A stretch of DNA of 64,000 bases from Weissella confusa. GTDB taxonomy: Bacteria; Bacillota; Bacilli; Lactobacillales; Lactobacillaceae. The stretch is from positions 684,501 to 748,500 of the forward strand of contig CP168942.1 of NCBI GenBank assembly GCA_041871065.1, written 5' to 3'. The notes under the pieces were generated by a model. It ran no database searches. It was not told the origin of the DNA and was given only the letters and a program-made list of their open reading frames with translations. How positions within the stretch are numbered: position 1 is the stretch's first letter; each line of letters opens with the position of its first letter. A program made the position numbers and the translations under genes. Shown here in pieces: positions 33,768 through 41,866 of the stretch.

Positions 33768-34646
33768 ATGTACGAAAATATTGAATTAATTACCGCAATT
33801 ATTACGCCATTTACGGCGAATGACCAAATTGATTATGTGGCATTAGACCGACTAGCAGATCGGTTGTTGCATGAGGGAACCCAAGGATTTGTCATTGGGG
33901 GCACGACTGGTGAATCACCAACACTAATGCATGACGAAAAAATGGCGTTGTATACGCATTTCGCAGCTCACATCGGTGACCGTGGCGTAGTTGTTGCTAA
34001 TGTTGGTGACAATAACACGGCACATTCAGTGGCGTTGGCCAAGGAAGTGAGTGCCATTCCTGGTGTCGATGGCTTGTTGGCGGTAACGCCTTATTACAAT
34101 AAGCCGAGTCAGGCGGGGATGATTGCCCACTTTACGGCGATTGCTGACGCATCAAGCGTACCGGTAATGCTGTATAACATTCCGGGGCGTTCAGCGGTGG
34201 GACTAACGAATGACTCTGTCGTAACGTTGGCCCAACATCCAATGATTAACGCGGTTAAGCAAGTCACCACGATTGATGATTTGGCATTCTTGGTTGGGCA
34301 CACACCAGCTGATTTCGCGGTCTACACTGGGGAGGATGCCCAAACGTTGGCGGCCAAGGCGGTCGGCGCAACGGGAACGATTTCAGTGGCTGCTCACGTC
34401 TATAGTCGCGAAATGGCGGACTTGTTTGCGGCGGTTGCAGCCGGTAATATCGAAACGGCAGGGCGGTTGCAACGTTGGTTAACGCCGCGCATGAACGCGT
34501 TCTTCCGTTACCCATCCCCAGCGCCAGTTAAAGCGGTTTTGGCACAACGCGGCGAAATCGAAAACACAACGCGATTGCCAATTTTGCCATTAACGGACGC
34601 TGAATTGGCGGATGTGCAAGCGACACTTAATGAAAAGGACGATTAA
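33768..34646 (+). CDS. dapA: 4-hydroxy-tetrahydrodipicolinate synthase
   Basis: A 292-residue TIM-barrel aldolase condensing pyruvate with aspartate semialdehyde, the committed lysine step. Seen: GTTGESPTL, LLAVTPYYNKPSQAG with the catalytic tyrosine, MLYNIPGRS, and the Schiff-base lysine in INAVKQVTT. ATG 33768 is used; the GTG one codon earlier is also possible. GGGGAAGAG precedes it. Confidence 0.95.
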   Translation: MYENIELITAIITPFTANDQIDYVALDRLADRLLHEGTQGFVIGGTTGESPTLMHDEKMALYTHFAAHIGDRGVVVANVGDNNTAHSVALAKEVSAIPGVDGLLAVTPYYNKPSQAGMIAHFTAIADASSVPVMLYNIPGRSAVGLTNDSVVTLAQHPMINAVKQVTTIDDLAFLVGHTPADFAVYTGEDAQTLAAKAVGATGTISVAAHVYSREMADLFAAVAAGNIETAGRLQRWLTPRMNAFFRYPSPAPVKAVLAQRGEIENTTRLPILPLTDAELADVQATLNEKDD

Positions 34647-34648
34647 AC

Positions 34649-35389
34649 ATGACAACAGTTTTATTAGCCGGTGGCTTCGGTAAAATGGGGCTCGAAATTC
34701 AGTCGCTCATTGCTGAACAACCAGATTTAGAATTAGTGGGAATTCTCTCAGCAACGCTTCATGAAAGTCCCATTTCCGTGTATACTGAACTGGACGAGAT
34801 CGACACGCCAGCCGATGTTTGGGTGGATGTGACGCAACCTGAATCAGCCTTTGATAATGCGACTTATGCGTTGTCACATGGTTATGATTTGGTTGTTGGT
34901 ACCAGCGGGTTGTCCGCTGAAGACGTGACGCAATTGGGACACCTGGCACAGAAGTATAATCGTCATGCGATTATTGTGCCAAACTTCTCATTGTCAGCTG
35001 TTTTGCTGATGCAATTTGCTGAGCAGGCAGCCAAGTATATGCCGGATGCCGAAATTATCGAGATTCACAATCCGCATAAGTTGGATGCACCATCTGGCAC
35101 GGCAAAAGCGACGGCTGCAAAAATTGCGGCTGCCCGTGAAGCTGAACCAGTGGCACAACGTCAACATGATGCGGCCCGTGGTGAAGTCATTGATAATGTG
35201 CCCGTGCACGCCGTTCGTTTGCCAGGCTACGTTGCCGAAGAAGAAGTCATCTTCGGGGCACCTGGTGAAACACTACGTTTGAAGCAAACGTCATTTACAC
35301 GCACATCATTTATGGGGGGCGTTGCGTTAGCTATTCGTCAGGTTCATCAAATTGATGGGCTGGTAGTCGGTCTAGAACACCTATTGTAA
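34649..35389 (+). CDS. dapB: 4-hydroxy-tetrahydrodipicolinate reductase
   Basis: A 246-residue NAD(P)H reductase. Seen: LLAGGFGKMGLEI (nucleotide loop), VGTSGLSAEDV, and the substrate signature EIIEIHNPHKLDAPSGTAKATA. It starts two bases after dapA. A 63-base gap with a small GGCCTGAGAGCC hairpin separates it from the next gene. Confidence 0.94.
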   Translation: MTTVLLAGGFGKMGLEIQSLIAEQPDLELVGILSATLHESPISVYTELDEIDTPADVWVDVTQPESAFDNATYALSHGYDLVVGTSGLSAEDVTQLGHLAQKYNRHAIIVPNFSLSAVLLMQFAEQAAKYMPDAEIIEIHNPHKLDAPSGTAKATAAKIAAAREAEPVAQRQHDAARGEVIDNVPVHAVRLPGYVAEEEVIFGAPGETLRLKQTSFTRTSFMGGVALAIRQVHQIDGLVVGLEHLL

Positions 35390-35452
35390 TTTTTGCCCAA
35401 GTCCAGCGAGGCTTAAGAAAAAAGAATGGCCTGAGAGCCAAAGGAGACTGAA

Positions 35453-36634
35453 ATGCCAGAAGTAAATCCAGCCCTTGCAAACCGTTATAACAAGGAGCTT
35501 GCCAAGATTTTGCCATCACCAATCCGTGTGATTGATCAAAAGTTTTCAGCCATTGATGGCATCATCAAGTTGACGCTAGGTGAGCCTGATTTTGCGGTGC
35601 CTGATCACATTAAGGCGGCTACAAAGGCCGCTATTGATGCTGATGATTCACACTACGCCGCACCACACGGTCACTTGAGCTTGCGTGAAGCAATTTCTGA
35701 TTACTTGGTGGAGCGCTTTGATGCACCGCGCTACAACCCAAATGGCGAAGTTGTCGTGACGGTTGGTGCTTCAGAAGCATTGTTTGCAACGATGAATGGC
35801 TTGTTGAACGCGGGAGAGAAGATTATTATCCCAACGCCAACATTCCCAATGTATGAAGCGATTGCTGACATTATCGGTCTTGATGTTGTGGGCATTAACA
35901 CGGCACCTGATTTTGTGTTGACGCCAGAAAAGTTGGAAGCAACGTTGGCTGAAAACCCAGATGCCACGGCTATCTTGTTTAACTACCCATCAAACCCAAC
36001 TGGCGTGACGTACTCAGCGGAGCAAATTGAGGCAATCGCCGCAATTCTAAAGGCTCACAACATGTCGGTCTTCTCAGACGAGATTTACGCTGAGTTGGTT
36101 TACGATGGTGAGCACGTTTCAATGGCATCATTGCTACCAGATCAAACGATTTTGATTAGTGGCTTGTCAAAGTCTCACGCGATGACAGGATACCGTATTG
36201 GGTATGTGGCTGGTCCAGCTACGTTGATGGCTCACGTCGGCAAGATGCACCAATTCTTGGTTACGACGGCACCTGGTCCAATGATGGCAGCTGCTGAAGA
36301 GGCATTGCGCAATGGTCGTCAAGACGCCATTGATATGCGTGATACGTATAAGCAACGTCGTGACTTGGTCATGGCTGGCTTGGCGGAAGCTGGCTTTACG
36401 GCCGCACAACCAGGTGGTGCCTTCTATATCTTTGCCAAAATTCCAGCGACGTTGAACACGAACGACATGGAATTTGTCATTGATTTGGCAGAAACGGTGA
36501 AGCTAGGTATCGCACCAGGTTCAATCTTTGGTGCTGGTGGTGAGGGCTACGTGCGTTTGTCATACGCAGCCTCAACTGAAGACCTAACAGAAGCCGTTAA
36601 CCGTTTGAAGCAATATGTTGCTTTGAAGGGCTAA
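35453..36634 (+). CDS. N-acetyl-LL-diaminopimelate aminotransferase, PatA-like
   Basis: A 393-residue class I/II PLP aminotransferase; PLP lysine in LISGLSKSHAMTGYRIGY, with NYPSNPTGVTYS and SDEIYAELVYDG. Between dapB and asd it very likely fills the transamination step of the acetyl pathway. A close paralogue lies at 42721-43905 outside the operon. AAAGGAGA precedes the ATG. Confidence 0.87.
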   Translation: MPEVNPALANRYNKELAKILPSPIRVIDQKFSAIDGIIKLTLGEPDFAVPDHIKAATKAAIDADDSHYAAPHGHLSLREAISDYLVERFDAPRYNPNGEVVVTVGASEALFATMNGLLNAGEKIIIPTPTFPMYEAIADIIGLDVVGINTAPDFVLTPEKLEATLAENPDATAILFNYPSNPTGVTYSAEQIEAIAAILKAHNMSVFSDEIYAELVYDGEHVSMASLLPDQTILISGLSKSHAMTGYRIGYVAGPATLMAHVGKMHQFLVTTAPGPMMAAAEEALRNGRQDAIDMRDTYKQRRDLVMAGLAEAGFTAAQPGGAFYIFAKIPATLNTNDMEFVIDLAETVKLGIAPGSIFGAGGEGYVRLSYAASTEDLTEAVNRLKQYVALKG

Positions 36635-36661
36635 CATAAAATGAGAACAATTTAATTTTTG

Positions 36662-36696
36662 AAAGCACAACCGGTCATTTTCGGCTTGTGCTTTTA
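36662..36696 (+). terminator. Terminator of the lysine operon
   Basis: AAAGCACAA pairs with TTGTGCTTT, with an inner CG pair set, then T4. The T tract is short, so some readthrough into asd is possible. Confidence 0.7.
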
Positions 36697-36742
36697 ATGT
36701 ACCCAAAATTCGGGGTTTTATTAAAATTTGAGGAGTAAACAC

Positions 36743-37837
36743 ATGAGTGAAGAACGATCATATACAGTTGCTATCTTGGGAGCTACCGGCGCAGTGGGGT
36801 CGCGTTTAATTGAACAATTGGCCCAGTCATCAATTCCAGTGGCGTCACTAAAGCTATTGGCATCAGCCCGTTCAGCCGGTCAAACACGCGAGTTCCGTGG
36901 TGAAACAATCACGATTGAAGAAGCGCAACCGGAGTCATTTGAAGGGGTGGACTTGGTATTGGCATCAGCTGGTGGTTCCGTATCAGCTCGTTTGTTGCCA
37001 GAAGCAGTAAAGCGCGGGGCGGTTGCCGTCGACAATACGTCATTCTGGCGCATGAACGACAATGTGCCGTTGGTTGTTCCTGAAGTAAATGAACAAGCAT
37101 TGTACGAGCACAACGGCATTATCGCCAACCCAAATTGCTCAACGATTCAAATGGTCGTGGCCCTTGAGCCAATTCGCCAACAATTCGGTTTGAAGCAAGT
37201 TATCGTGTCAACGTATCAAGCTGCTTCCGGTGCTGGTCAATCAGCTTGGCAAGAGTTACTCGATCAAGCGCAACAACACTTGAATGGTGAACCAGAAACG
37301 GCTGAAATCTTGCCAGTAAAGGGTGACAAGAAGCACTATCCATTGGCGTTCAACTTGTTGCCACAAATCGACGTGTTTGAAGATGAAGGATACACGCACG
37401 AAGAGTACAAGATGATTCACGAAACGAAGAAGATTATGTTGGGCAACAAGAACGCTAAAGACATCAAGGTGACAGCAACGGCAGTACGTGTGCCAGTCCC
37501 AGTTGGTCACGGTGAAACGGTCTACTTTGAAGTTGCTGACGCAGACGGCGCTTCAACACCAAAGATTCAACAAGCCTTGTCCGAAGCACCAGGGGTGGTG
37601 TTGGAAGATGATCCAGCCAACCAAATTTACCCACAACCAATCAACGCGGAAGGTAAGCGCGATACCTTTGTTGGTCGCGTGCGTCCAGACCTTGAAAACG
37701 ATGGTAGCTACCACATGTGGGTTGTGTCAGACAACTTGTTGAAGGGAGCCGCTTGGAACGCGGTACAAATCGCCGAACGCTTGGTTGCCTTGGACTTGGT
37801 GCGCGTGCCCGAAGGTTCTGCTGAAAAGTTCGCATAA
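36743..37837 (+). CDS. asd: Aspartate-semialdehyde dehydrogenase
   Basis: A 364-residue NADPH enzyme making aspartate semialdehyde, the shared precursor of lysine and threonine. Seen: [13 protein letters not shown], catalytic Cys132 in [22 protein letters not shown] and the C-terminal His region [16 protein letters not shown] 36743 follows GAGGAG; an in-frame TTG 15 bases earlier is less likely. It follows the operon terminator, so it is at least partly independent of the riboswitch. Confidence 0.94.
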   Translation: MSEERSYTVAILGATGAVGSRLIEQLAQSSIPVASLKLLASARSAGQTREFRGETITIEEAQPESFEGVDLVLASAGGSVSARLLPEAVKRGAVAVDNTSFWRMNDNVPLVVPEVNEQALYEHNGIIANPNCSTIQMVVALEPIRQQFGLKQVIVSTYQAASGAGQSAWQELLDQAQQHLNGEPETAEILPVKGDKKHYPLAFNLLPQIDVFEDEGYTHEEYKMIHETKKIMLGNKNAKDIKVTATAVRVPVPVGHGETVYFEVADADGASTPKIQQALSEAPGVVLEDDPANQIYPQPINAEGKRDTFVGRVRPDLENDGSYHMWVVSDNLLKGAAWNAVQIAERLVALDLVRVPEGSAEKFA

Positions 37838-37910
37838 GGGATATTAATGACGAAATGTTAGCGTCTGGTCTATAATGAATAGTAATTATTAAATTTAGGT
37901 GGAACTGAAC

Positions 37911-38287
37911 ATGTCATTATCACTAGCAGATATTCAACGCGAGCAACCACGCCAAGTGCCATTGGCCAACTGGCAAGATGTGTTGCAAGCTGAACTAAAC
38001 GCCTTCGATACCGCTAGCTCAACGGTTAGTGGAATTGGGGACGTTGCCAAGACAATCAATTTTGCCATTGATCGTTTTCACATTGCACGCAACACGGACA
38101 ACGTTTTGACGTTCCGCACATTGAACGACACTACATCCTTGATGTAATTGGTGGTTTGGTGTTGTCACAATTGTTGGCCAAGCACTATCTAGGTTCAGTA
38201 TTGCCAGCCCGTATCGCAGAAGGTGAAGGCAATGACTACCCAGTTATGACTGAGTGGATCAACGAAATCAGCGCAACAGTTGCATAA
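37911..38287 (+). pseudogene. Unknown gene split by a one-base deletion
   Basis: The frame opens at ATG 37911 (AGGTGGA ribosome site, TATAAT at 37871-37876) and stops at TAA 38145-38147. Restoring one T in the run GTTTTG at 38103-38108 gives N-V-F-D-V-P-H-I-E-R-H-Y-I-L-D-V-I-G-G and continues in the second frame to TAA 38285-38287, about 125 residues in all. The second part (LSQLLAKHYLG, DYPVMTEWINEIS) looks coding. The product is not recognised. A homopolymer deletion or a sequencing error explains it; a -1 slip at the T run is less likely. Confidence 0.55.
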
Positions 38288-38300
38288 TCAACGCATGAAG

Positions 38301-38326
38301 CACTCAGATTTTTCTGGGTGTTTTTT
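38301..38326 (+). terminator. Terminator of the frameshifted gene
   Basis: CACTCAGA (38301-38308) and TCTGGGTG (38313-38320), then T6. Its T tract almost touches the left end of the structured RNA. Confidence 0.8.
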
Positions 38327-38328
38327 GT

Positions 38329-38876
38329 TTGGTGGTTAGTGTCGACGCGTTGCGTCGAGGCATGGAAGTTCGGCACTATCTCCGGCAAAGTTCAAATGAG
38401 GGCAACCGAATGGCGCGGACGCCATTCAGCGGGACAAATAATTCTCCCTAATCCTTTAAGTCCTGTGTGGCTTATCTGAATAGCGCCGGCCATGCGGCAT
38501 GTTGCCCTCATTTGAACGCTCCGATAGTGCCAAACTTCCATGCCAGCAATCGAGATAATCCAGTCAGTTTGAGTTTTTCATCTACCTGAAAACAAATGGG
38601 TGAACAGTTCACATTGTTGTCTTACGGTAGATGAAAATAAAAACAATCAGAGTATTGCTTGGATGCTGTGCTTGGCCCCGCCACGCGTATAGACGCGTGC
38701 AGAACTTGACCCGCAGGTGTGGGTTCTTAGCGGGTTTCCCGCTTAGAGCCACGGGAGGTAAAGGCGTACGCGCCAACGGCGTGGACTCCGCTCCCTGCAG
38801 GTCATGGTCTGTACGTGTTAGCGTGCCCTAGAAGGGGCCAAGCACTCCGACCGTTAGGACGGACACTAACCACCAA
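38329..38876. ncRNA. Giant multi-branch structured RNA candidate (548 bases)
   Basis: No coding frame of note, but a complete nested fold. Closing helix: TTGGTGGTTAGTGTC (38329-38343) with its exact complement at 38862-38876, 15 bp. Inside, in order and almost without gaps: hairpin 38344-38356; domain A 38359-38544 (12 bp 38359-38370/38533-38544, 9 bp 38372-38380/38523-38531, 17 bp 38390-38406/38501-38517, and a hairpin 38408-38427); domain B 38545-38659 (6-bp closure, 12 bp 38575-38586/38626-38637, hairpin 38600-38612); domain C 38668-38845 (12 bp 38668-38679/38834-38845, hairpins 38682-38699, 38729-38743, 38770-38782); hairpin 38848-38861. Size and style recall the large ornate RNAs GOLLD and ROOL, but identity to either cannot be shown here. 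Strand is undecided: no flanking promoter or terminator is clear. Confidence 0.7.
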
Positions 38877-38930
38877 CTCGATACAAACCAACCCTAAAAC
38901 GTTTGATTAAAATTAAATTAGAGAAAAGTG

Positions 38931-38958
38931 TTGACTTTTATAATTAACCTCGTATACT
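38931..38958 (+). promoter_or_regulatory. Promoter of the small peptide gene
   Basis: TTGACT (38931-38936), 16 bases, TATACT (38953-38958). Confidence 0.75.
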
Positions 38959-38990
38959 TAAGAACATCAAGAAAAGAGGAGGACAACGTC

Positions 38991-39077
38991 ATGAAGAACG
39001 TGTCAGTAGAAAAGTTGAATGTTATGACGTTGGTTGCCCCAATTATCATTGCGATTATTATTATTATTTCGCAGTGA
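38991..39077 (+). CDS. 28-residue hydrophobic membrane peptide
   Basis: ATG 38991 to TGA 39075-39077, with a strong GAGGAGG ribosome site and a good promoter. The peptide has a short charged start (MKNVSVEKLN) and one membrane segment (VMTLVAPIIIAIIIIIS) ending in Gln. The LVAPI...I pattern faintly recalls Fst-type type I toxins, which carry a charged tail that is absent here. Alternatives are a regulatory or membrane-partner peptide. The unit ends in two structured elements (39102-39143 and 39170-39208). Confidence 0.6.
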   Translation: MKNVSVEKLNVMTLVAPIIIAIIIIISQ

Positions 39078-39101
39078 TGGTTGGCTTTTTGAGATGCTAA
39101 C

Positions 39102-39208
39102 GCTAGCCATGACTGCTTCCCAAGGAAGATTATCATGGCTAGCCAAATTTAATTACTTTGTAAACGAGTAACGGCTAGTATTTTGCGCAGAATACTAGCC
39201 GTTTTTTT
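39102..39208 (+). terminator. Stacked hairpins ending the small peptide transcript
   Basis: First hairpin: GCTAGCCATGA (39102-39112) with TCATGGCTAGC (39133-39143), with CTTCC/GGAAG nested inside. Second, a terminator: AACGGCTAGTATT (39170-39182) with AATACTAGCCGTT (39191-39203), then T7. CTAGC-type blocks recur, so the two hairpins can partly pair with each other. Confidence 0.8.
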
Positions 39209-39272
39209 ATATAAATTTTTTGAGCTCAAACTTTTACTCGTAGGTCATACAGGAATATTAGGAGATATGGTT

Positions 39273-40895
39273 ATGAATAAGTTTGTTAAGAATTCAGTTT
39301 TGTTGTCAGTTACATTGGGTATGGTCGCAGGAACTGGGGTGCCGGTTGTTTCAGCAAGTGAAGGTAAGGCCATCAATTGGACGCTTACCGGTGATCTAAA
39401 GACGACCGACCCTTCAAACGTTGCGGACATCCCATCACAAGACGCGGTTATGGCAACCGGTGAAGGGTTGTACCGTGTTGGAAAGAGTGGACAACCGGAA
39501 TTGGCCGCTGCTCAGTCAGCCGACGTGTCACAAGATGGTTTGACGTGGACGTTTAAGTTGCGTGACAACTTGAAGTGGTCAGACGGTTCAAAGTTAACAG
39601 CCCAAGATTTCGTCTACAGTTGGCAACGTACGAATGATCCTAAGACGGCGGCTATCGGAGCGATGTTCTTCAGTGGGGTGAAGAATGCTGATGCCATCCA
39701 AGCTGGTAAGGTCACAGATTTGAATGAATTGGGTGCTAAGGCGCTCGATGATACAACACTACAAGTGACGTTGGAACGTCCATTGCCACAATTTAAGGCT
39801 GAGTTGGGGATGATGTACTTCTTCCCTGAAAAGCAAAGTTTCGTTGAGCAAACGGGTCAAAAGTTTGGTACGACCGCTGTTGATTCTCTTTCAAGTGGTC
39901 CATACGTCTTGAAGAAGTGGGATGGTTCAAGTTCATCATATACGTATGAAAAGAACCCAAATTACTGGGACGCAGCCAATGTTAAGACGCCAGCCGTCAA
40001 CGTGACGACAACGGCCGATGCAACGACGAGTTTCAACCTATACAACTCAGGCAAGACAGACTTTGCGTTGTTGAATGCCACGCAAGCCCGCAACTCAAAG
40101 AACAAGGCTGGTTACACGGTAGTTGATACCGCTGCAACGACCTACATGACAATGAACCAAAAGAATAAGGCGTTGCAAAACGTGAAGGTTCGTCAGGCAC
40201 TATCATTTGCGGTTAACCGTGAGAAGCTAGCGAAGAATGTGTTGACTGGTGCGGCTGAACCAGCTAAGACCTTTACCGCCAAGGGATTGGCAAAGGATCC
40301 AAACACGGGCAAGGACTTCACAGTTGGTGCTCACACGAAGTACGTCAGCTATGATAAGGCACAAGCTGCCAAGTTGTGGCAACAAGGGTTGAAGCAAGTC
40401 GGTCAAAAGCAAGTGAAGTTGACGTTGTTAACCAACGACACTGATGCAGCTAAGCAAACTGGCCAATACTTGCAATCACAATTGGAAACGAACTTGAAGG
40501 GCTTGACGGTGTCAGTGAAGTCAGTGCCAGCCAAGCAAACGAGTTCACTGCAAAAGTCTGGCAAGTTTGACTTGTCATTGGCAACGTGGAACGCAGATTA
40601 CACTGATCCGGTTGATATGTTGCAAACGTTGGTAACGGGGGCTTCATGGAACCTAACAGGTTGGTCTGACAAGGAGTACGATGCGCTTTACCAAAAGGCA
40701 ACGACGACAGATGCTAACGACGAGAAGGCACGCTTTAAGGACTTGGCAGCCGCTGAAGAGTATGCGCAAAAGCAAGGTGCTGTAGCGCCATTGACATACT
40801 CAAAGATGACCGCTTTGATGAATCCAAAGGTTAAGGGTGTCTTCGTAAACCCAGTTGGTGGCACATTTGATTGGAAGAACGCAGTTAAGAACTAG
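39273..40895 (+). CDS. Oligopeptide ABC transporter substrate-binding protein, no lipobox
   Basis: A 540-residue OppA-type (SBP_bac_5) protein: NWTLTGDLKTTDPSNVADIP start of the mature part, SDGSKLTAQDFVYSWQRT, and VRQALSFAVNREKLAKNVL. It has a signal peptide (residues 1-29, cut near VVSA-SE) but no cysteine there or anywhere else in the protein, so it cannot be a lipoprotein like most Gram-positive binding proteins. ATG 39273 is set by AGGAG at 39260-39264. No permease or ATPase gene is adjacent. It may be released, cell-wall bound, or used by a distant Opp system. Confidence 0.85.
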   Translation: MNKFVKNSVLLSVTLGMVAGTGVPVVSASEGKAINWTLTGDLKTTDPSNVADIPSQDAVMATGEGLYRVGKSGQPELAAAQSADVSQDGLTWTFKLRDNLKWSDGSKLTAQDFVYSWQRTNDPKTAAIGAMFFSGVKNADAIQAGKVTDLNELGAKALDDTTLQVTLERPLPQFKAELGMMYFFPEKQSFVEQTGQKFGTTAVDSLSSGPYVLKKWDGSSSSYTYEKNPNYWDAANVKTPAVNVTTTADATTSFNLYNSGKTDFALLNATQARNSKNKAGYTVVDTAATTYMTMNQKNKALQNVKVRQALSFAVNREKLAKNVLTGAAEPAKTFTAKGLAKDPNTGKDFTVGAHTKYVSYDKAQAAKLWQQGLKQVGQKQVKLTLLTNDTDAAKQTGQYLQSQLETNLKGLTVSVKSVPAKQTSSLQKSGKFDLSLATWNADYTDPVDMLQTLVTGASWNLTGWSDKEYDALYQKATTTDANDEKARFKDLAAAEEYAQKQGAVAPLTYSKMTALMNPKVKGVFVNPVGGTFDWKNAVKN

Positions 40896-40906
40896 GAGAA
40901 AACAGT

Positions 40907-41824
40907 ATGACAAAAGACGGAACCCATATTTTGAGTTTGGATAATGGCTACCATTTGTGGTCACGCACTGACGGAACGGGCAAGCCAATCAAGTTATTGA
41001 CGTTGCATGGTGGTCCGGGCGCTGGCCACGAGCCGTATGAAAGTTTCCCAGAGTTCTTGAATCCAATTGGGGTTGAAGTGACGCAATATGATCAACTTGG
41101 GGCATGGTATTCAGATTAACCTGATTTTGATGATCCGACCAACGTTGAGAAGTTCTTGAATTACGACTACTACCTAAACGAAGTGGAAGAAGTTCGCCAA
41201 AAGTTAGGTTATGAAGATGGTGAATTTTATCTTGCTGGGCACTCGTGGGGTGGCTTGCTTGCCCAAGAATATGCGCTCCGTCATCCGGGCGTTTTGAAGG
41301 GACTTATCATTATCTCAATGATTGATAACATCGACGATTATGTCACGAACATCAATGCAATCCGCGAAAAAGAATTTGATGCCGATGTCGTCGCCTTCAT
41401 GCGTGAAGTGGAAGAACGTGGCGAATGGGATAACCCAACGTATCAGAAGTACGCGACGCACTTGGACCGTGAATACATCACACGTCACCCGAATGCCCCA
41501 CATCACCAGATCAGTACGATGGGGACAGCGGTGTACAACCATTTCCAGGGTGACAATGAATTTGTGATTACCGGTAAGTTGGCACACTGGTCAGTCGCCG
41601 ATCGCTTGCACGAGATTGAGACGCCGACATTGTTGACTTTCGGTGGGCATGAGTCAATGCCATTAGACGTGGCTCGTGAGATGCGGGACAAAATGCCGAA
41701 TGCTCGTTTGCGTGTGACGCCAAACGCCGGACACGTCCACATGGTGGATGACCCTGAGATTTTCTTTTATAACTTGACCCATTTTATTCAAGACGTTGAA
41801 GCAGACGAATTTGTTCCAGAATAA
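40907..41824 (+). pseudogene. Prolyl aminopeptidase interrupted by one stop codon
   Basis: One continuous frame of 306 codons except for TAA at 41117-41119. The N-terminal part holds TLHGGPGAGHEPYE (oxyanion loop), the rest AGHSWGGLLAQ (nucleophile), FGGHESMP and NAGHVHMVDD (catalytic His). Around the stop it reads QLGAWYSD-stop-PDFDDPTN where active relatives have Gln, so CAA to TAA is the simplest change. All catalytic residues lie beyond the stop, so the short 70-residue product is inactive. It follows the binding protein gene by 11 bases, which would fit peptide use. Confidence 0.85.
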
Positions 41825-41827
41825 TAA

Positions 41828-41865
41828 AAAAAGCGACCTCACACTAAAAATGTGAGGTCGTTTTT
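41828..41865. terminator. Bidirectional terminator
   Basis: CGACCTCACA (41834-41843) and TGTGAGGTCG (41851-41860) with A and T tracts outside, between convergent units. Confidence 0.88.
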
Positions 41866-41866
41866 G

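Noticed and set aside
38090..38147. Programmed -1 frameshift
   Set aside because: GTTTTG is not a standard heptameric slippery site and no stimulating structure is seen just after it; a lost T in a homopolymer is simpler.
38629..38831. 66-codon plus-strand frame inside the structured RNA
   Set aside because: Low-complexity, Arg-rich translation, no ribosome site, and the bases are accounted for by RNA helices.
38329..38876. Miniature transposable element with 15-base terminal inverted repeats
   Set aside because: No target duplication is seen at the ends, and the nested, gap-free internal helices exceed what terminal repeats alone would give. A copy-number search would be needed to exclude it fully.
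38329..38876. RNase P RNA, tmRNA or group I/II intron
   Set aside because: Conserved blocks such as GAGGAAAGTCC of RNase P RNA, a tRNA-like end with tag frame, or intron core motifs were not found on either strand.
38918..39136. 72-codon minus-strand frame across the small peptide gene
   Set aside because: No ribosome site before its ATG, and it lies over the promoter, small gene and hairpin of the plus strand.
40907..41824. Stop-codon readthrough or selenocysteine/pyrrolysine-type recoding
   Set aside because: The stop is TAA, the main terminator codon in this window, and no recoding element is seen; relatives have Gln there.
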